Both the position numbers and the translations under genes were made by a program. The notes under the pieces were generated by a model. That model saw nothing but the letters and a program-made list of their open reading frames with translations. It did no database searches and had not been told where the DNA came from. This document shows, piece after piece, positions 26,425 to 35,213 of a stretch of 64,000 nt of DNA (its first letter is position 1; each line of letters opens with the position of its first letter). This stretch comes from Rubritepida flocculans DSM 14296 (GTDB lineage Bacteria > Pseudomonadota > Alphaproteobacteria > Acetobacterales > Acetobacteraceae), in assembly GCF_000425365.1 (NCBI RefSeq), contig NZ_AUDH01000007.1, positions 1 through 64,000 on the forward strand. Reading direction: 5' to 3'.

Positions 26425-27795
26425 ATGATCCGGCTCGAGCTCTCCTGCCCCGGGCGGCGGCCGCGCCACCCCGCCCTTTCCGACTCGCCCGCATGGCGGC
26501 GCGAAACGCGGGTGTGGCTGCGCGACCCCGAGGGCGGGCTGTGGGAGCGCCAGGGCCGGCTCGCCCGGCGGATCGAGCCCCTGCCGCCGCCCGACTGGCC
26601 CGCCCTGCCCGGCGCCCTGCCCTGGGAGGCGCCCGGCCCGCCGCCCGCCGAAGCGCTGGAGATCGCCCGCTTCAGCGGCCGGCGCGCCGCCCTCGCCCCG
26701 GGGCTCGACTGGATCGAGGGGCGGATCGTGACACCCGAGGGCCGCAGCCAGCGCGCCACCCGGCTGCTGGCCGAGGGCGAGGCGGCGGGGCTGCTCGCCC
26801 TCTGCGCCGATCTGGCGCGCAGCCTGCCGCTGCTGCCCGCCCGGGTCGGGCTGGCCGAGGAGGCGCTGGCGCTGGCCGAGGGGCGGGCGCCGCGCCCGCG
26901 CCGGTCGGGCCCGCCGACTCTGGCGGGCGCGGAGACGGTGGAGGGGGCGCTGCGCGCCGCGCTCGGCCATCTGCTGGAGGTGCTGCTCGCCGAGAGCGCG
27001 CTCTGCCGGCTCGAGGCCGGGCCGCGCGGCGTGCACCAGAGCCGGGTGGCGCTGCGCCGCATGCGCTCCCTGCTGCGGATCTTCCGCCCCGCGGTGGACG
27101 GGCCCGACTGGCGCGCCTTCGACGCGGCGCTGAAAGGGCTGGCCGCGACGCTCGGCCCGGCGCGTGACTGGGACGTGTTCCTGGAGGGAATCGCCGCCGG
27201 CGCCCTGGAGGCGCTGGGCGGGGATGCGCGGCTGCGGCGGCTGGTCGGCGCCGCCGGGCGCGAGCGCGCCGCGGCCTACGCGGCGGTGGCGGCGATGCTG
27301 GAAGGGCCGGAGTTCCGCCACGCCCTGTGGCTCGGCCTTGCGCTGCTGCTGCTGCGCCCCGCGGATGCGCCGGCCCAGCCGCTCCTCCCCTTCGCCGCCG
27401 AGGTGCTGCGCCGCCGCTGGAAGCGGCTGAAGAAGGCGGGGAAGCAGGTGGAGGCGCTGGGCCCCGAGGCGCTGCACGAGATGCGCCTCGACGCCAAGCG
27501 GCTGCGCTATGCGGCCGAGCCCTTCGCCGCGCTCTGGCCGGGCAAGGCGGCGCGGCGCTTCAACCGCCGACTCGCGGCGCTGCAGGATGCGCTGGGGCTC
27601 GCCAATGACGCGGCGGTGGCGCGCGGCCTCGCGGCGCGGCTCGCCGGGCGGGGGGCCGGGGAATTCGCCATCGGCGCCGTGACCGGATTCGCCGCCGGCC
27701 GGGCCGAAGGCAGCCGTCTGGCCGCCATCGCCGCCTGGGAGGAGCTGCGCCGCAGCCCCCGTTTCTGGAAGGCGGCGGAGGCCGAGGCTTCGTAA
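26425..27795 (+). CDS. CHAD-domain protein with degenerate CYTH-like N-terminus
   Basis: 456 residues. The first 190 resemble a worn CYTH (triphosphate tunnel) domain with few of its acidic/basic ladders (GLDWIEGRIVTPEGRSQRATRL). The CHAD part follows from about 195: GVHQSRVALRRMRSLLRIFRP and ALHEMRLDAKRLRYAAEPF, helices rich in conserved Arg/His/Lys that bind polyphosphate granules. Likely in one unit with the upstream sixA-like gene. Confidence 0.85.
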   Translation: MIRLELSCPGRRPRHPALSDSPAWRRETRVWLRDPEGGLWERQGRLARRIEPLPPPDWPALPGALPWEAPGPPPAEALEIARFSGRRAALAPGLDWIEGRIVTPEGRSQRATRLLAEGEAAGLLALCADLARSLPLLPARVGLAEEALALAEGRAPRPRRSGPPTLAGAETVEGALRAALGHLLEVLLAESALCRLEAGPRGVHQSRVALRRMRSLLRIFRPAVDGPDWRAFDAALKGLAATLGPARDWDVFLEGIAAGALEALGGDARLRRLVGAAGRERAAAYAAVAAMLEGPEFRHALWLGLALLLLRPADAPAQPLLPFAAEVLRRRWKRLKKAGKQVEALGPEALHEMRLDAKRLRYAAEPFAALWPGKAARRFNRRLAALQDALGLANDAAVARGLAARLAGRGAGEFAIGAVTGFAAGRAEGSRLAAIAAWEELRRSPRFWKAAEAEAS

Positions 27796-27849
27796 TACGG
27801 CGTAACACGGGGTTGCCAGCGCCCCGGAGGACGGGTTAACGAACCTCTC

Positions 27850-28413
27850 ATGCGCCGACGTCGCCTCTTCCGTTCCGCGCCCGCCCCCCGCCGCTGGGGG
27901 CGGACGGCCGTGGTGGGCGCCGCCGCCGGCGCGGGGGCGCTGGTGATCGCCCTCGGCCTGCCCTCGGAGCTGATGGGCTCCGCGCCCCGCCACCAGGAAT
28001 GGCGCGCCTCCGCCGCCGAGCTGCGCGTGGTGGACGGCGACACGCTGCGCCTCGGGGACCGCACGCTGCGCCTCTATGGCGTGGACGCGCCGGAGCGCGG
28101 CCAGCACTGCACCGACCGCCAGGGCCGCCTCTACGACTGCGGCACCGCCGCCGCCGCCGCGCTGGCGCGGCTCGTGGCCGATCGCGGCGTCGAGTGCCGG
28201 CTGCAGGGGCGGGACCGATTCGGCCGGGCGCTGGGCGTCTGCCGCTCGGGCGAGGTGGAGCTGAACCGCGCTCTGGTCTCGGCCGGCTGGGCGCTGGCCG
28301 ATGCGGCGGCCCACCCCGCCCTCGCCGCCGCCGAGGCCGAGGCGCGGCACGCCCAGCGCGGCCTCTGGACCGGCGGATTCGAGCCCCCCGCGCATTGGCG
28401 CGACGGGCGGTAA
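27850..28413 (+). CDS. Thermonuclease (SNase-like) family protein, membrane-anchored
   Basis: 187 residues. A basic N-terminus and one hydrophobic segment (TAVVGAAAGAGALVIALGL) anchor or export it; the OB-fold nuclease domain follows: VVDGDTLRLGDRTLRLYGVDAPE, then QGRDRFGRALGVC and AQRGLW. Catalytic Arg/Glu positions of staphylococcal nuclease are recognisable in VDAPER and DRFGR. A Cys pair in HCTDRQGRLYDCG is typical of the proteobacterial group. Last gene before the nrd region. Confidence 0.87.
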   Translation: MRRRRLFRSAPAPRRWGRTAVVGAAAGAGALVIALGLPSELMGSAPRHQEWRASAAELRVVDGDTLRLGDRTLRLYGVDAPERGQHCTDRQGRLYDCGTAAAAALARLVADRGVECRLQGRDRFGRALGVCRSGEVELNRALVSAGWALADAAAHPALAAAEAEARHAQRGLWTGGFEPPAHWRDGR

Positions 28414-28732
28414 CGCCCGGCCCTCCCCTTCTCGGCCCCACCGCGCCCCCCCGGGTCCCTGTGGATTGCGGGGATCATGGGGATGGCGCGCCCGCGGCCC
28501 TCGCGCGGCGGGATTGTGGCTGGCATGTCACAGCGGGCGCTTGTCTCAGCGTGGCGCGGGGGCATCTGCAGCGGGGCGCGGGCGCAGCGGATGGCGGATT
28601 TCCGCGGCGCGCCCCGAGTCGCCAGACCACTTCATCTGGTGGAGGGCGCCGCCCCCGACCGCTAGATGTGGTTGAAGGGCGGCGAGGCCTGAGGCATCAT
28701 CCCCGACCGGGGGATCGGAGGGGGATCGGATC
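28414..28732 (+). other. 319-bp leader/intergenic region upstream of nrdA
   Basis: No convincing ORF. A short hairpin (CGGGCG/CGCCCG around the SNase TAA, about 28405-28420) could end the previous transcript. Near 28618-28640 the sequence CCAGACCACTTCATCTGG forms two alternative small inverted repeats, and a related GATGTGGTT lies about 30 bp further on; these are candidate operator sites for an nrd regulator, but they do not fit the NrdR consensus well. GGAGGGG eight bases before GTG 28733 is the nrdA ribosome site. Confidence 0.35.
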
Positions 28733-30559
28733 GTGTTCGACGCCGTTCAGTTGCAGGGGCATCACCAGGTCCAGGTGGACCGTTCGCGCGACGCGCTGCT
28801 GACCGATTTCGGGCGCGCGACGCTGGATGACCGCTATCTCATGCCGGGCGAGTCCTATCAGGATCTCTTCGCCCGCGTCGCCTCGGCCTATGGCGACGAT
28901 CCGGCGCATGCCCAGCGCCTCTACGACTACATCTCGAAGCTCTGGTTCATGCCGGCGACGCCCGTGCTGTCCAATGGGGGGACGACGCGGGGGCTGCCGA
29001 TTTCCTGCTTCCTGAACGAAGCGAACGACAGCCTCGAATCCATCGTCGGCCTCTGGAACGAGAATGTCTGGCTCGCCTCCAAGGGCGGGGGCATCGGCTC
29101 CTACTGGGGCAATCTGCGCTCGCTCGGCGAGAAGGTGGGGCAGAACGGCAAGACCTCGGGCATCGTGCCCTTCATCCGGGTGATGGACAGCCTCACCCTC
29201 GCCATCTCCCAGGGCTCGCTGCGGCGCGGCTCGGCGGCGGTCTATCTGCCGGTGCACCACCCGGAGATCGAGGAGTTCATCGAAATCCGCCGCCCCACCG
29301 GCGGCGATCCGAACCGCAAGGCGCTGAACCTGCACCATGGCGTCCTGGTCAGCGACGCCTTCATGCGCGCGGTGGAGGCCGATGAGGCCTGGGCGCTGAC
29401 CAGCCCCAAGGACCATTCCATCGTCAAGACCGTCTCCGCCCGCAGCCTCTGGATTCGCATCCTCACCGCGCGGATCGAGACGGGCGAGCCCTACATCGTC
29501 TTTTCCGACCATGTGAACCGCGCCCGGCCGGAGCACCACAAGCTGGCGGGGCTGGAGGTGAAGACCTCCAACCTCTGCTCCGAGATCACCCTGCCCACGG
29601 GCATGGACCATCACGGGCAGCAGCGCACGGCGGTGTGCTGCCTCTCCTCCCTCAACCTCGAGACCTGGGACGAGTGGCACAAGGACCCGCTGTTCATCAC
29701 GGACGTGATGCGCTTCCTCGACAACGTCCTGCAGAACTTCATCGACACCGCGCCCGACACCATGGCCAAGGCGCGCTATTCGGCGATGCGCGAGCGCAGC
29801 GTCGGCCTCGGCGTGATGGGCTTCCACTCCTTCCTGCAGCAGAAGGGGGTGCCCTTCGAGAGCGTGATGGCGAAGGTTTGGAACAAGCGGATGTTCAAGC
29901 ACATCCGCGAGCAGGCGGATGCGGCCTCGCGCCTGCTGGCCGAGGAGCGCGGCCCCTGCCCGGACGCCGCCGAATACGGCTTCATGGAGCGCTTCTCGAA
30001 CAAGATGGCGATCGCGCCCACCGCCTCCATCTCCATCATCTGCGGCGGGGCCTCGCCGGGCATCGAGCCGATCGCGGCCAATGTCTATAATCACAAGACG
30101 CTCTCGGGCAGCTACATCGTCCGCAACCCCTATCTGAAGGCGGTGCTGGCGAAGCACGGGCGCGACGACGCCGACACCTGGACCTCGATCACGGTCAACA
30201 AGGGCTCGGTGCAGCACCTCGATTTCCTGAGCCAGGACGAGAAGGACGTATTCAAGACGGCCTTCGAGCTCGACCAGCGCTGGGTGATCGAACACGCGGC
30301 GGACCGCACGCCCTATATCTGCCAGGCGCAGTCGCTCAACATCTTCCTGCCGGCCAATGTCCACAAGAGGGATCTGCACCAGATCCACATGCTGGCGTGG
30401 AAGAAGGGGGTGAAGAGCCTCTATTACTGCCGCTCCCTCTCCATCCAGCGGGCGGATACGGTGAGCGAGAAGGCCATCGCCATCGCGGTGGAGGACGCGC
30501 CGAAGGCGGCGGCGCCGGCGAGCACGACCAACTATGAGGAGTGCCTGGCGTGCCAGTGA
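28733..30559 (+). CDS. nrdA: Class I ribonucleotide reductase large (alpha) subunit, without ATP-cone
   Basis: 608 residues from GTG 28733. Active-site residues by comparison with E. coli R1: C92 and C302 as the redox pair, N280-C282-E284 (NLCSE) with C282 as the thiyl radical, the Tyr-Tyr radical relay in SLYYCRS, and C-terminal C604/C607 in CLACQ for reduction by thioredoxin-like proteins. The N-terminus goes straight into the ten-stranded barrel region, so the roughly 90-residue ATP-cone that senses dATP is missing. nrdB follows after a 441-bp gap holding an A+T-rich islet. The stop lies in the first hairpin of that islet. Confidence 0.96.
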   Translation: MFDAVQLQGHHQVQVDRSRDALLTDFGRATLDDRYLMPGESYQDLFARVASAYGDDPAHAQRLYDYISKLWFMPATPVLSNGGTTRGLPISCFLNEANDSLESIVGLWNENVWLASKGGGIGSYWGNLRSLGEKVGQNGKTSGIVPFIRVMDSLTLAISQGSLRRGSAAVYLPVHHPEIEEFIEIRRPTGGDPNRKALNLHHGVLVSDAFMRAVEADEAWALTSPKDHSIVKTVSARSLWIRILTARIETGEPYIVFSDHVNRARPEHHKLAGLEVKTSNLCSEITLPTGMDHHGQQRTAVCCLSSLNLETWDEWHKDPLFITDVMRFLDNVLQNFIDTAPDTMAKARYSAMRERSVGLGVMGFHSFLQQKGVPFESVMAKVWNKRMFKHIREQADAASRLLAEERGPCPDAAEYGFMERFSNKMAIAPTASISIICGGASPGIEPIAANVYNHKTLSGSYIVRNPYLKAVLAKHGRDDADTWTSITVNKGSVQHLDFLSQDEKDVFKTAFELDQRWVIEHAADRTPYICQAQSLNIFLPANVHKRDLHQIHMLAWKKGVKSLYYCRSLSIQRADTVSEKAIAIAVEDAPKAAAPASTTNYEECLACQ

Positions 30560-30975
30560 GAGGCTTCGCCCCTCACACTCCCCATCCAGGGGCGCTGCCC
30601 CTGGACCCCGACAGGAAACTCAGTTTCCTGCACCTTCGTCCGATTGGTTCATATTCATGAAAGGATCCATTCGGATGATGAATTATCATTACACTTGCAT
30701 TGTTGTTCTTCGATCCATGATTGATGGACTTACTTCTCATCTTAGAATCAGAGATAAAAATCTTGATCTAACAGACGAAGAATGGTGCGCCTATCAAGAC
30801 CTCAAGAGTCACCTTAAGTCTCTTCTGAGTTGGCATTTATACCAGACACCAGAATATCAGAGCTTTGAACGCTAACGTCTGAACAGCCGGATCGAAGGTC
30901 CAGGAAACTAAGTTTCCTGGCGGGGTTTCAGGGGCGGCGCCCCTGACGGGGTGCGCGAGGGGCAAGGCCCCTCGC
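30556..30975. mobile_element. A+T-rich islet with mirrored triple-hairpin arms between nrdA and nrdB
   Basis: Left arm: H1 30556-30576 (GTGAGAGGC/GCCCCTCAC, one mismatch), H2 30586-30604 (CCAGGGGC/GCCCCTGG), H3 30612-30630 (CAGGAAACT/AGTTTCCTG). Right arm in mirror order: H3' 30900-30920 (CCAGGAAACT/AGTTTCCTGG), H2' 30928-30946 (TCAGGGGC/GCCCCTGA), H1' 30955-30975 (GCGAGGGGC/GCCCCTCGC). The two arms are therefore long imperfect inverted repeats of about 80-90 bp. The core 30640-30890 is strikingly A+T-rich compared with all flanking DNA. A miniature mobile element is the working label; no transposase or clear target-site duplication was seen. Confidence 0.55.
30657..30875 (+). CDS. Hypothetical 72-residue ORF inside the A+T-rich islet
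   Basis: From ATG 30657 (others in frame at 30675 and 30678) to TAA. The product begins MKGSIRMMNYHYTCIVVL and has a central LTDEEWCAYQDLKSHLKSLL helix-like stretch and ends TPEYQSFER. I recognise no family. Codons are A/T-ending, unlike every neighbour, which suggests foreign origin if it is translated. GAAAGG just after the first ATG could serve the internal ATG pair. It may equally be a chance frame in a low-G+C, stop-poor stretch. Confidence 0.4.
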   Translation: MKGSIRMMNYHYTCIVVLRSMIDGLTSHLRIRDKNLDLTDEEWCAYQDLKSHLKSLLSWHLYQTPEYQSFER

Positions 30976-31000
30976 ATCAACAACTAAGAGCGAGAGACAG

Positions 31001-32047
31001 ATGCCCGACGGAATCACCACCGACGAACTGCCCGTCAAGTTCGACCTGCTGACGTCGAACCCGGTCTACAAGCCCTTCCGCTACCCCTGGGCCTATGAGG
31101 CCTGGCTGCAGCAGCAGCGCATCCACTGGCTGCCCGAGGAAGTGCCGCTCGCCGATGACGTGAAGGACTGGCAGAAGAACCTCACCGCCGCCGAGCGCAA
31201 CCTGCTCACCCAGATCTTCCGCTTCTTCACCCAGGCGGATGTCGAGGTGAACAACTGCTACATGAAGCACTATTCCCAGGTGTTCAAGCCGACGGAAGTG
31301 CTGATGATGCTCAGCGCCTTCTCGAACATCGAGACGGTGCACATCGCCGCCTACTCCCATCTCCTCGACACCATCGGAATGCCCGAGATCGAGTACCAGG
31401 CCTTCCTAAAGTACAAGGAGATGAAGGACAAGTACGACTACATGCAGTCCTTCACGGTCGAGAACAAGACCGAGATCGCCAAGACGCTGGCCGCCTTCGG
31501 CGCCTTCACCGAGGGGCTGCAGCTCTTCGCCTCCTTCGCCATCCTCATGAACTTCCCGCGCTTCAACAAGATGAAGGGCATGGGGCAGATCGTGAGCTGG
31601 TCGGTGCGCGACGAGACGCTGCACTGCCTCTCCGTGATCCGCCTCTTCCGCACCTTCATCGCCGAGAATCCGGAAATCTGGACGGAGGAGCTGAAGCGCG
31701 ACCTCTACCTGATCTGCGCCACCATCGTGGACCACGAGGACGCCTTCATCGACCTCGCCTTCGAGCTCGGCGGCGTGCAGGGCCTCACCGCGGCCGATGT
31801 GAAGCAGTACATCCGCTTCATCGCGGATCGCCGCCTGACGCAGCTCGGCCTCGAGGCGCTCTATCACGTCGAGAAAAACCCGCTGCCCTGGCTCGACGAG
31901 ATGCTCAACGCCATCGAGCACACCAACTTCTTCGAGAACCGCGCGACCGAATACTCCAAGGCCTCGACCGAGGGCACCTGGGAGGAGGCCTTCGCCGACG
32001 CCACCTTCACCAGCGCCCAGCCGCAGGGGGCGCTCGCCCTGCCCTGA
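31001..32047 (+). CDS. nrdB: Class I ribonucleotide reductase small (beta) subunit
   Basis: 348 residues. Di-metal ligands of R2 are present: D80, E111, H114, E171, E205 and H208, with the radical Tyr at Y118 (ETVHIAAY), so it belongs to a tyrosyl-radical subclass rather than a Phe-substituted form. No ATP-cone is fused at the N-terminus, which matters because NrdA lacks one too. It begins 25 bp after the islet's last hairpin; GCGAGAGACAG precedes the ATG. The TGA forms the base of a degenerate copy of the stop-anchored repeat. Confidence 0.95.
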   Translation: MPDGITTDELPVKFDLLTSNPVYKPFRYPWAYEAWLQQQRIHWLPEEVPLADDVKDWQKNLTAAERNLLTQIFRFFTQADVEVNNCYMKHYSQVFKPTEVLMMLSAFSNIETVHIAAYSHLLDTIGMPEIEYQAFLKYKEMKDKYDYMQSFTVENKTEIAKTLAAFGAFTEGLQLFASFAILMNFPRFNKMKGMGQIVSWSVRDETLHCLSVIRLFRTFIAENPEIWTEELKRDLYLICATIVDHEDAFIDLAFELGGVQGLTAADVKQYIRFIADRRLTQLGLEALYHVEKNPLPWLDEMLNAIEHTNFFENRATEYSKASTEGTWEEAFADATFTSAQPQGALALP

Positions 32048-32107
32048 CAGGGCCGGCAGCCGCGCCGGACCGATCGCGCGCAGGGTTGGCGGGGCGGCCG
32101 CGCACCG
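32045..32107 (+). repeat. Stop-anchored hairpin repeat, copy 4 (partial)
   Basis: After the nrdB TGA (32045-32047), a GC-rich stem A with inner arms GCCGGC and GCCGG (about 32046-32075) is followed by the core GCGCGCAGGGTTGG (32076-32089), identical to copy 1. Stems B and C are not recognisable, although GGTTGGCG recurs at about 32122. Confidence 0.6.
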
Positions 32108-32204
32108 CTTCCTCCTGTGCGCGGTTGGCGCGAAGGGCAGCCCCGCGCCGCGGCGGGGGCTCAGCCCCTTGGCCGGCCGCGGCGCGCCGGGCTATGCCGC
32201 GGCC

Positions 32205-32894
32205 ATGCTGCGCGTCATCCGCTTCTCCGCCCTCGCCCTTCTGCTCATCGTCACGGGGCTGTGGGGTTATGCCTGGGTCCGCAAATCGCCGCAGGAAACC
32301 CTGGGCGAATCCTTCGCCGGGCTTCTGGTCGGCGTCTTCGGCCAGCAGCAGGCCGTGCCCTCCGCCGGCGGCGGCATGCAGCTTCCGCCCGGCCTCACCC
32401 TCGGCGGGCCTTTCCGCCTGACGGACCACACGGGCCGCGCCGTCACCGAGCAGGATTTCGCCGGGCGCTGGCTGCTCGTCTATTTCGGCTTCACCTATTG
32501 CCCGGATGTCTGCCCCACCGAGCTCGGCACCATCGCCGCCGCGCTCGACGCCCTGGGCGCGGAGGGCGAGCAGGTCACGCCGCTGCTCATCACCATTGAC
32601 CCGCAGCGCGACACGCCCGAGCAGCTCGCCAACTACGTCACCCTCTTCCATCCGCGCCTGATCGGCCTGACCGGCACGGCGGAGCAGATCCAGGAGGTGG
32701 CGCGGCGCTACCGCGTCTATTACGCGCGGGTGAACAACCCCGACCTGCGCGACTACACCATGGACCACTCGGCCTTCATCTACCTCACCGGCCCCGATGC
32801 GCGGGTGCGGGCGCTGTTCCGCCCCGAAACCCCGCCCGAGGCCATCGCGGCCGCGGTCCAGGCCCAGCTTCGCGCCGCGCGCGCTCGAAGCTGA
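32205..32894 (+). CDS. SCO1/SenC family copper chaperone
   Basis: 229 residues. An N-terminal anchor (VIRFSALALLLIVTGLWGYAW) precedes a thioredoxin-like domain with the copper site C99-P-D-V-C103 (FTYCPDVCPTELG) and H188 (MDHSAFIYL). Sco proteins deliver copper to the CuA centre of cytochrome c oxidase at the periplasmic face. The protein could start at ATG 32169, but the membrane anchor begins properly at 32205. An 87-codon N-terminal linker region, rich in Gly/Pro, separates anchor and domain. Confidence 0.92.
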   Translation: MLRVIRFSALALLLIVTGLWGYAWVRKSPQETLGESFAGLLVGVFGQQQAVPSAGGGMQLPPGLTLGGPFRLTDHTGRAVTEQDFAGRWLLVYFGFTYCPDVCPTELGTIAAALDALGAEGEQVTPLLITIDPQRDTPEQLANYVTLFHPRLIGLTGTAEQIQEVARRYRVYYARVNNPDLRDYTMDHSAFIYLTGPDARVRALFRPETPPEAIAAAVQAQLRAARARS

Positions 32895-32983
32895 CCTCCC
32901 CCCCTGGCGCGGCCGGGCGGAACAACCCATACAAAACACATGCGAATGGCCCGTGCGGGCCGATTCGCCGCGAGGAGTGTGCA

Positions 32984-33271
32984 ATGTCGGACGAGGAGCA
33001 GAGACCCGAAGGCGCCGAGGACAGCGCCCGCAGCGGCGGGCCGCCGCGCCAGGGTCGCCGCCTCTCCGACAAGATCCTGGTCGCCTTCCACCAGGCCTGC
33101 GACCAGGGGGATTTCGAGGTCGCCGAACAGCTTCTGCGCGTGCTCGAGATGATGCTCACGCGCCGCACCGTCTCGCCGGACGCCAATCGGCGGCGCAACA
33201 TCGAGACGCTGGTGGCGGCGCATGAGCGGCTGTGGCATCTGCGCCACCCGGATGCGGGCGGCGAGATCTAG
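32984..33271 (+). CDS. Conserved-looking small hypothetical protein
   Basis: 95 residues from ATG 32984, with GAGGAGTGTGCA upstream. The N-terminal 26 residues are acidic/disordered, then a helical body (SDKILVAFHQACDQGDFEVAEQLLRVLEMML) and NIETLVAAHERLWHLRH. No catalytic motif or membrane segment. The codon pattern (GC-rich third positions) supports a real gene. I do not recognise its function. Confidence 0.65.
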   Translation: MSDEEQRPEGAEDSARSGGPPRQGRRLSDKILVAFHQACDQGDFEVAEQLLRVLEMMLTRRTVSPDANRRRNIETLVAAHERLWHLRHPDAGGEI

Positions 33272-33286
33272 CCGCCCGCCCCCTCA

Positions 33287-33447
33287 TCCCAGCGGCCGCT
33301 GTTTCTGACCCGTGAGAGGGCGGCGCCGCCGCTGGGACGCCTTTGTCTTGGCACGCGCCGCCCCACCGGGCCCCAACGCGGCCTGCCGCGTGGGGTGGTG
33401 GGAACCCGGCCTGCGCGTTACGTCCGGCGAAGCCGCCGGCCGTATCA
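33287..33447 (-). repeat. Stop-anchored hairpin repeat, copy 5
   Basis: Follows hsp20. Stem A (33417-33446, a few mismatches) contains bases of the TGA (33445-33447). The core AACCCGGCCTGCGCG precedes it. At the middle-stem position there is a different hairpin, CCCCAACGCGGC against GCCGCGTGGGG (33371-33395), not the CCCATCG stem of copies 1 and 2. Stem C has 10-base arms TCCCAGCGGC (33287-33296) and GCCGCTGGGA (33328-33337). Confidence 0.75.
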
Positions 33448-33933
33448 GCCTCCCGCCTGGATGGCGATGCGGCTCGCGCCCTTGGGCGCCTCGGGCGGGC
33501 GAGGCAGGAAGACGTGCAGCACCCCGTTGTCGAAGCGGGCCTGCACCGCGTCGCTCTGCGGCGCGAAGGGCAGGGCGAAGCGGCGCAGATAGCTGCCGCT
33601 CATGCGCTCGATCAGGTGGTAGCGCTTCTCCTCCTCCTTCTCCTCGCGCTCCTGTCGGCGCTCGGCCTTGAGGGTCAGCACATCGCCCTCCAGGTCGAGG
33701 CTCACCTCCTCCGGCTTGAAGCCGGGCAGCTCGGCGCTGATCTCGAGGCCCTTTTCCGTCTCGGCCACATTCACGCGCGGGCTGACGAAGCCCGTGCTGG
33801 TGGTGGCCATGGCCGGCAGGCCGAAGCCGCGGCCGAACTGCTCCAGCATCCGGTCCATCTCGCGGCGCAGCGCGACGAAGGGATCGCCCTCGGCGGTGGT
33901 CCGGCCAGGCGCGAGCAGGGATTTCCAATCCAT
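33445..33933 (-). CDS. Hsp20/alpha-crystallin small heat-shock protein
   Basis: 162 residues. The alpha-crystallin domain spans about 50-145: SPRVNVAETEKGLEISAELPGFKPEEVSLDLEGDVLTLKAER, then YLRRFALPF and NGVLHVFLPRP. The N-terminal arm has the typical RREMDRMLEQFGRGFG. The IXI tail motif is present as IAI. An ATP-independent holdase in the cytoplasm. AGAGGTG precedes ATG 33933. No clear RpoH promoter or ROSE-type leader was recognised in the 109-bp upstream gap. Confidence 0.93.
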   Translation of the reverse strand: MDWKSLLAPGRTTAEGDPFVALRREMDRMLEQFGRGFGLPAMATTSTGFVSPRVNVAETEKGLEISAELPGFKPEEVSLDLEGDVLTLKAERRQEREEKEEEKRYHLIERMSGSYLRRFALPFAPQSDAVQARFDNGVLHVFLPRPPEAPKGASRIAIQAGG

Positions 33934-34042
33934 CGGGACACCTCTCTGGCAGGAATGACAGGGCCGGCGGCCCCGGCGCACCCGCCGAAGCCGTCGCCAT
34001 GCCCTTCCTGCCACGCCGCCGCGGGCCGCGCCTTGATGGCGC

Positions 34043-34813
34043 TCAATCCCCGGCCAGGAAGCCCGCCAGCTCGCTGTTGAAGGGCTCGGGCCGCTCCACC
34101 GTGAAGGCGTGCGCCCCATGGTCGGTGAGCCAGAGCCGCGCATTCGGCAGCGCCTCGGCCAGGCGCTGCGACGCCGTCCAGGGCACCAGCAGGTCATCCT
34201 TCGCCGCCGCCACCAGGGTGGGGGCCGCGATCCCCGCGAGCCAGCCGCGCGCGTCGAAGGCGCGCAGCGCGGCGATGCGCTTCCTCAGCGTGTCCTCGCC
34301 CTGGAAATGCGCCGTGCCATGGGCGATCTCGGCGAGGATCTTCGCGTGGTGCGCCGAGGCGTATTCCGCGCTGTGCAGAAAGAGCGGCTGGGCCGCCACA
34401 TAGGCCGCCGGCCCCTGCGCGGCGAGGATGCCGAGCCGGATGTCGAAGCAGCGCTCCGTGTGCGGATCGGCCTTCGCCCAGGCATTGACGAGCACGAGGC
34501 GCCCCACGCGCTCCGGCGCCATGCGCGCGAGCTCGAGCGCGACGAGCCCGCCCAGCGCATGGCCCAGCACATGGGCGCGCGCCACGCCGGCCCCATCCAG
34601 CACCTCGATCACGTCGCGCGCCATATGGGCGATGGCGTAGCCCTCGGGCAGCGCCTCGCGGTTCGCCCCCGTCCCGCGATGGTCGTAGTGGATGACGCGG
34701 AAGCGCGGCTCGAGCGCGGGAAGCTGCGGCGCCCAGAACCCGGCCAGCCCGCCGAGCCCGGCGGAGAGCACCACCGCCTCCCCGCCCTCGCGCCCCGTGA
34801 CGGTGAACTTCAC
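34043..34813 (-). CDS. rutD: RutD-like alpha/beta hydrolase (aminoacrylate peracid/aminoacrylate hydrolase)
   Basis: 256 residues from GTG 34813, overlapping the rutC stop as [35 protein letters not shown] and [12 protein letters not shown] match RutD, including Ala where other hydrolases have the nucleophile Ser (GHALG). [27 protein letters not shown] and [12 protein letters not shown] also follow RutD closely. The role is to speed aminoacrylate hydrolysis to malonic semialdehyde and ammonium. Last gene of rutABCD. Confidence 0.9.
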   Translation of the reverse strand: MKFTVTGREGGEAVVLSAGLGGLAGFWAPQLPALEPRFRVIHYDHRGTGANREALPEGYAIAHMARDVIEVLDGAGVARAHVLGHALGGLVALELARMAPERVGRLVLVNAWAKADPHTERCFDIRLGILAAQGPAAYVAAQPLFLHSAEYASAHHAKILAEIAHGTAHFQGEDTLRKRIAALRAFDARGWLAGIAAPTLVAAAKDDLLVPWTASQRLAEALPNARLWLTDHGAHAFTVERPEPFNSELAGFLAGD

Positions 34814-35213
34814 CTGCGGCCGATGTGCGCGATGGAGGCGATCTCGACCACCGCACCAGGCTTCACCAGCCCGCACTGGATGCAGTAGCGCGCCGGCTTG
34901 TCGCCCGGGAAGAACTCCGCATAGACGGCGTTCATCGGCGCGTAGTGCTTCCAGTCCGTGACGAAGATCTGGTTGAACACGATGTCCGCCATGGTGCCGC
35001 CCGCGGTCTCCACCACCGACCTGATGGTCTCGAGCACCTGGCGCGTCTGCGCCGCCGCGTCGTCGGGGAAGAGGACGTTGTTCTCCTTGTCGAAGGAGAG
35101 GGTGCCCGCGACGTAGAGCACGGAGACCTCGTTCCCCGCGGGCGCGACCGCGCCCGGCGAATAGGGCGCGAGCGGCTTGCCGGAGCCGGGCGGAATGACG
35201 GGGACGAAGGGCA

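Noticed and set aside
28600-28680. NrdR-box pair upstream of nrdA
   Set aside because: Small inverted repeats with related half sites exist, but they do not match the NrdR consensus closely enough to call; kept only as a remark on the leader region.
33934-34042. Heat-shock (RpoH) promoter or RNA thermometer before hsp20
   Set aside because: No CTTG/CCCCAT-like pair or ROSE-type U-rich pairing of the ribosome site could be recognised.
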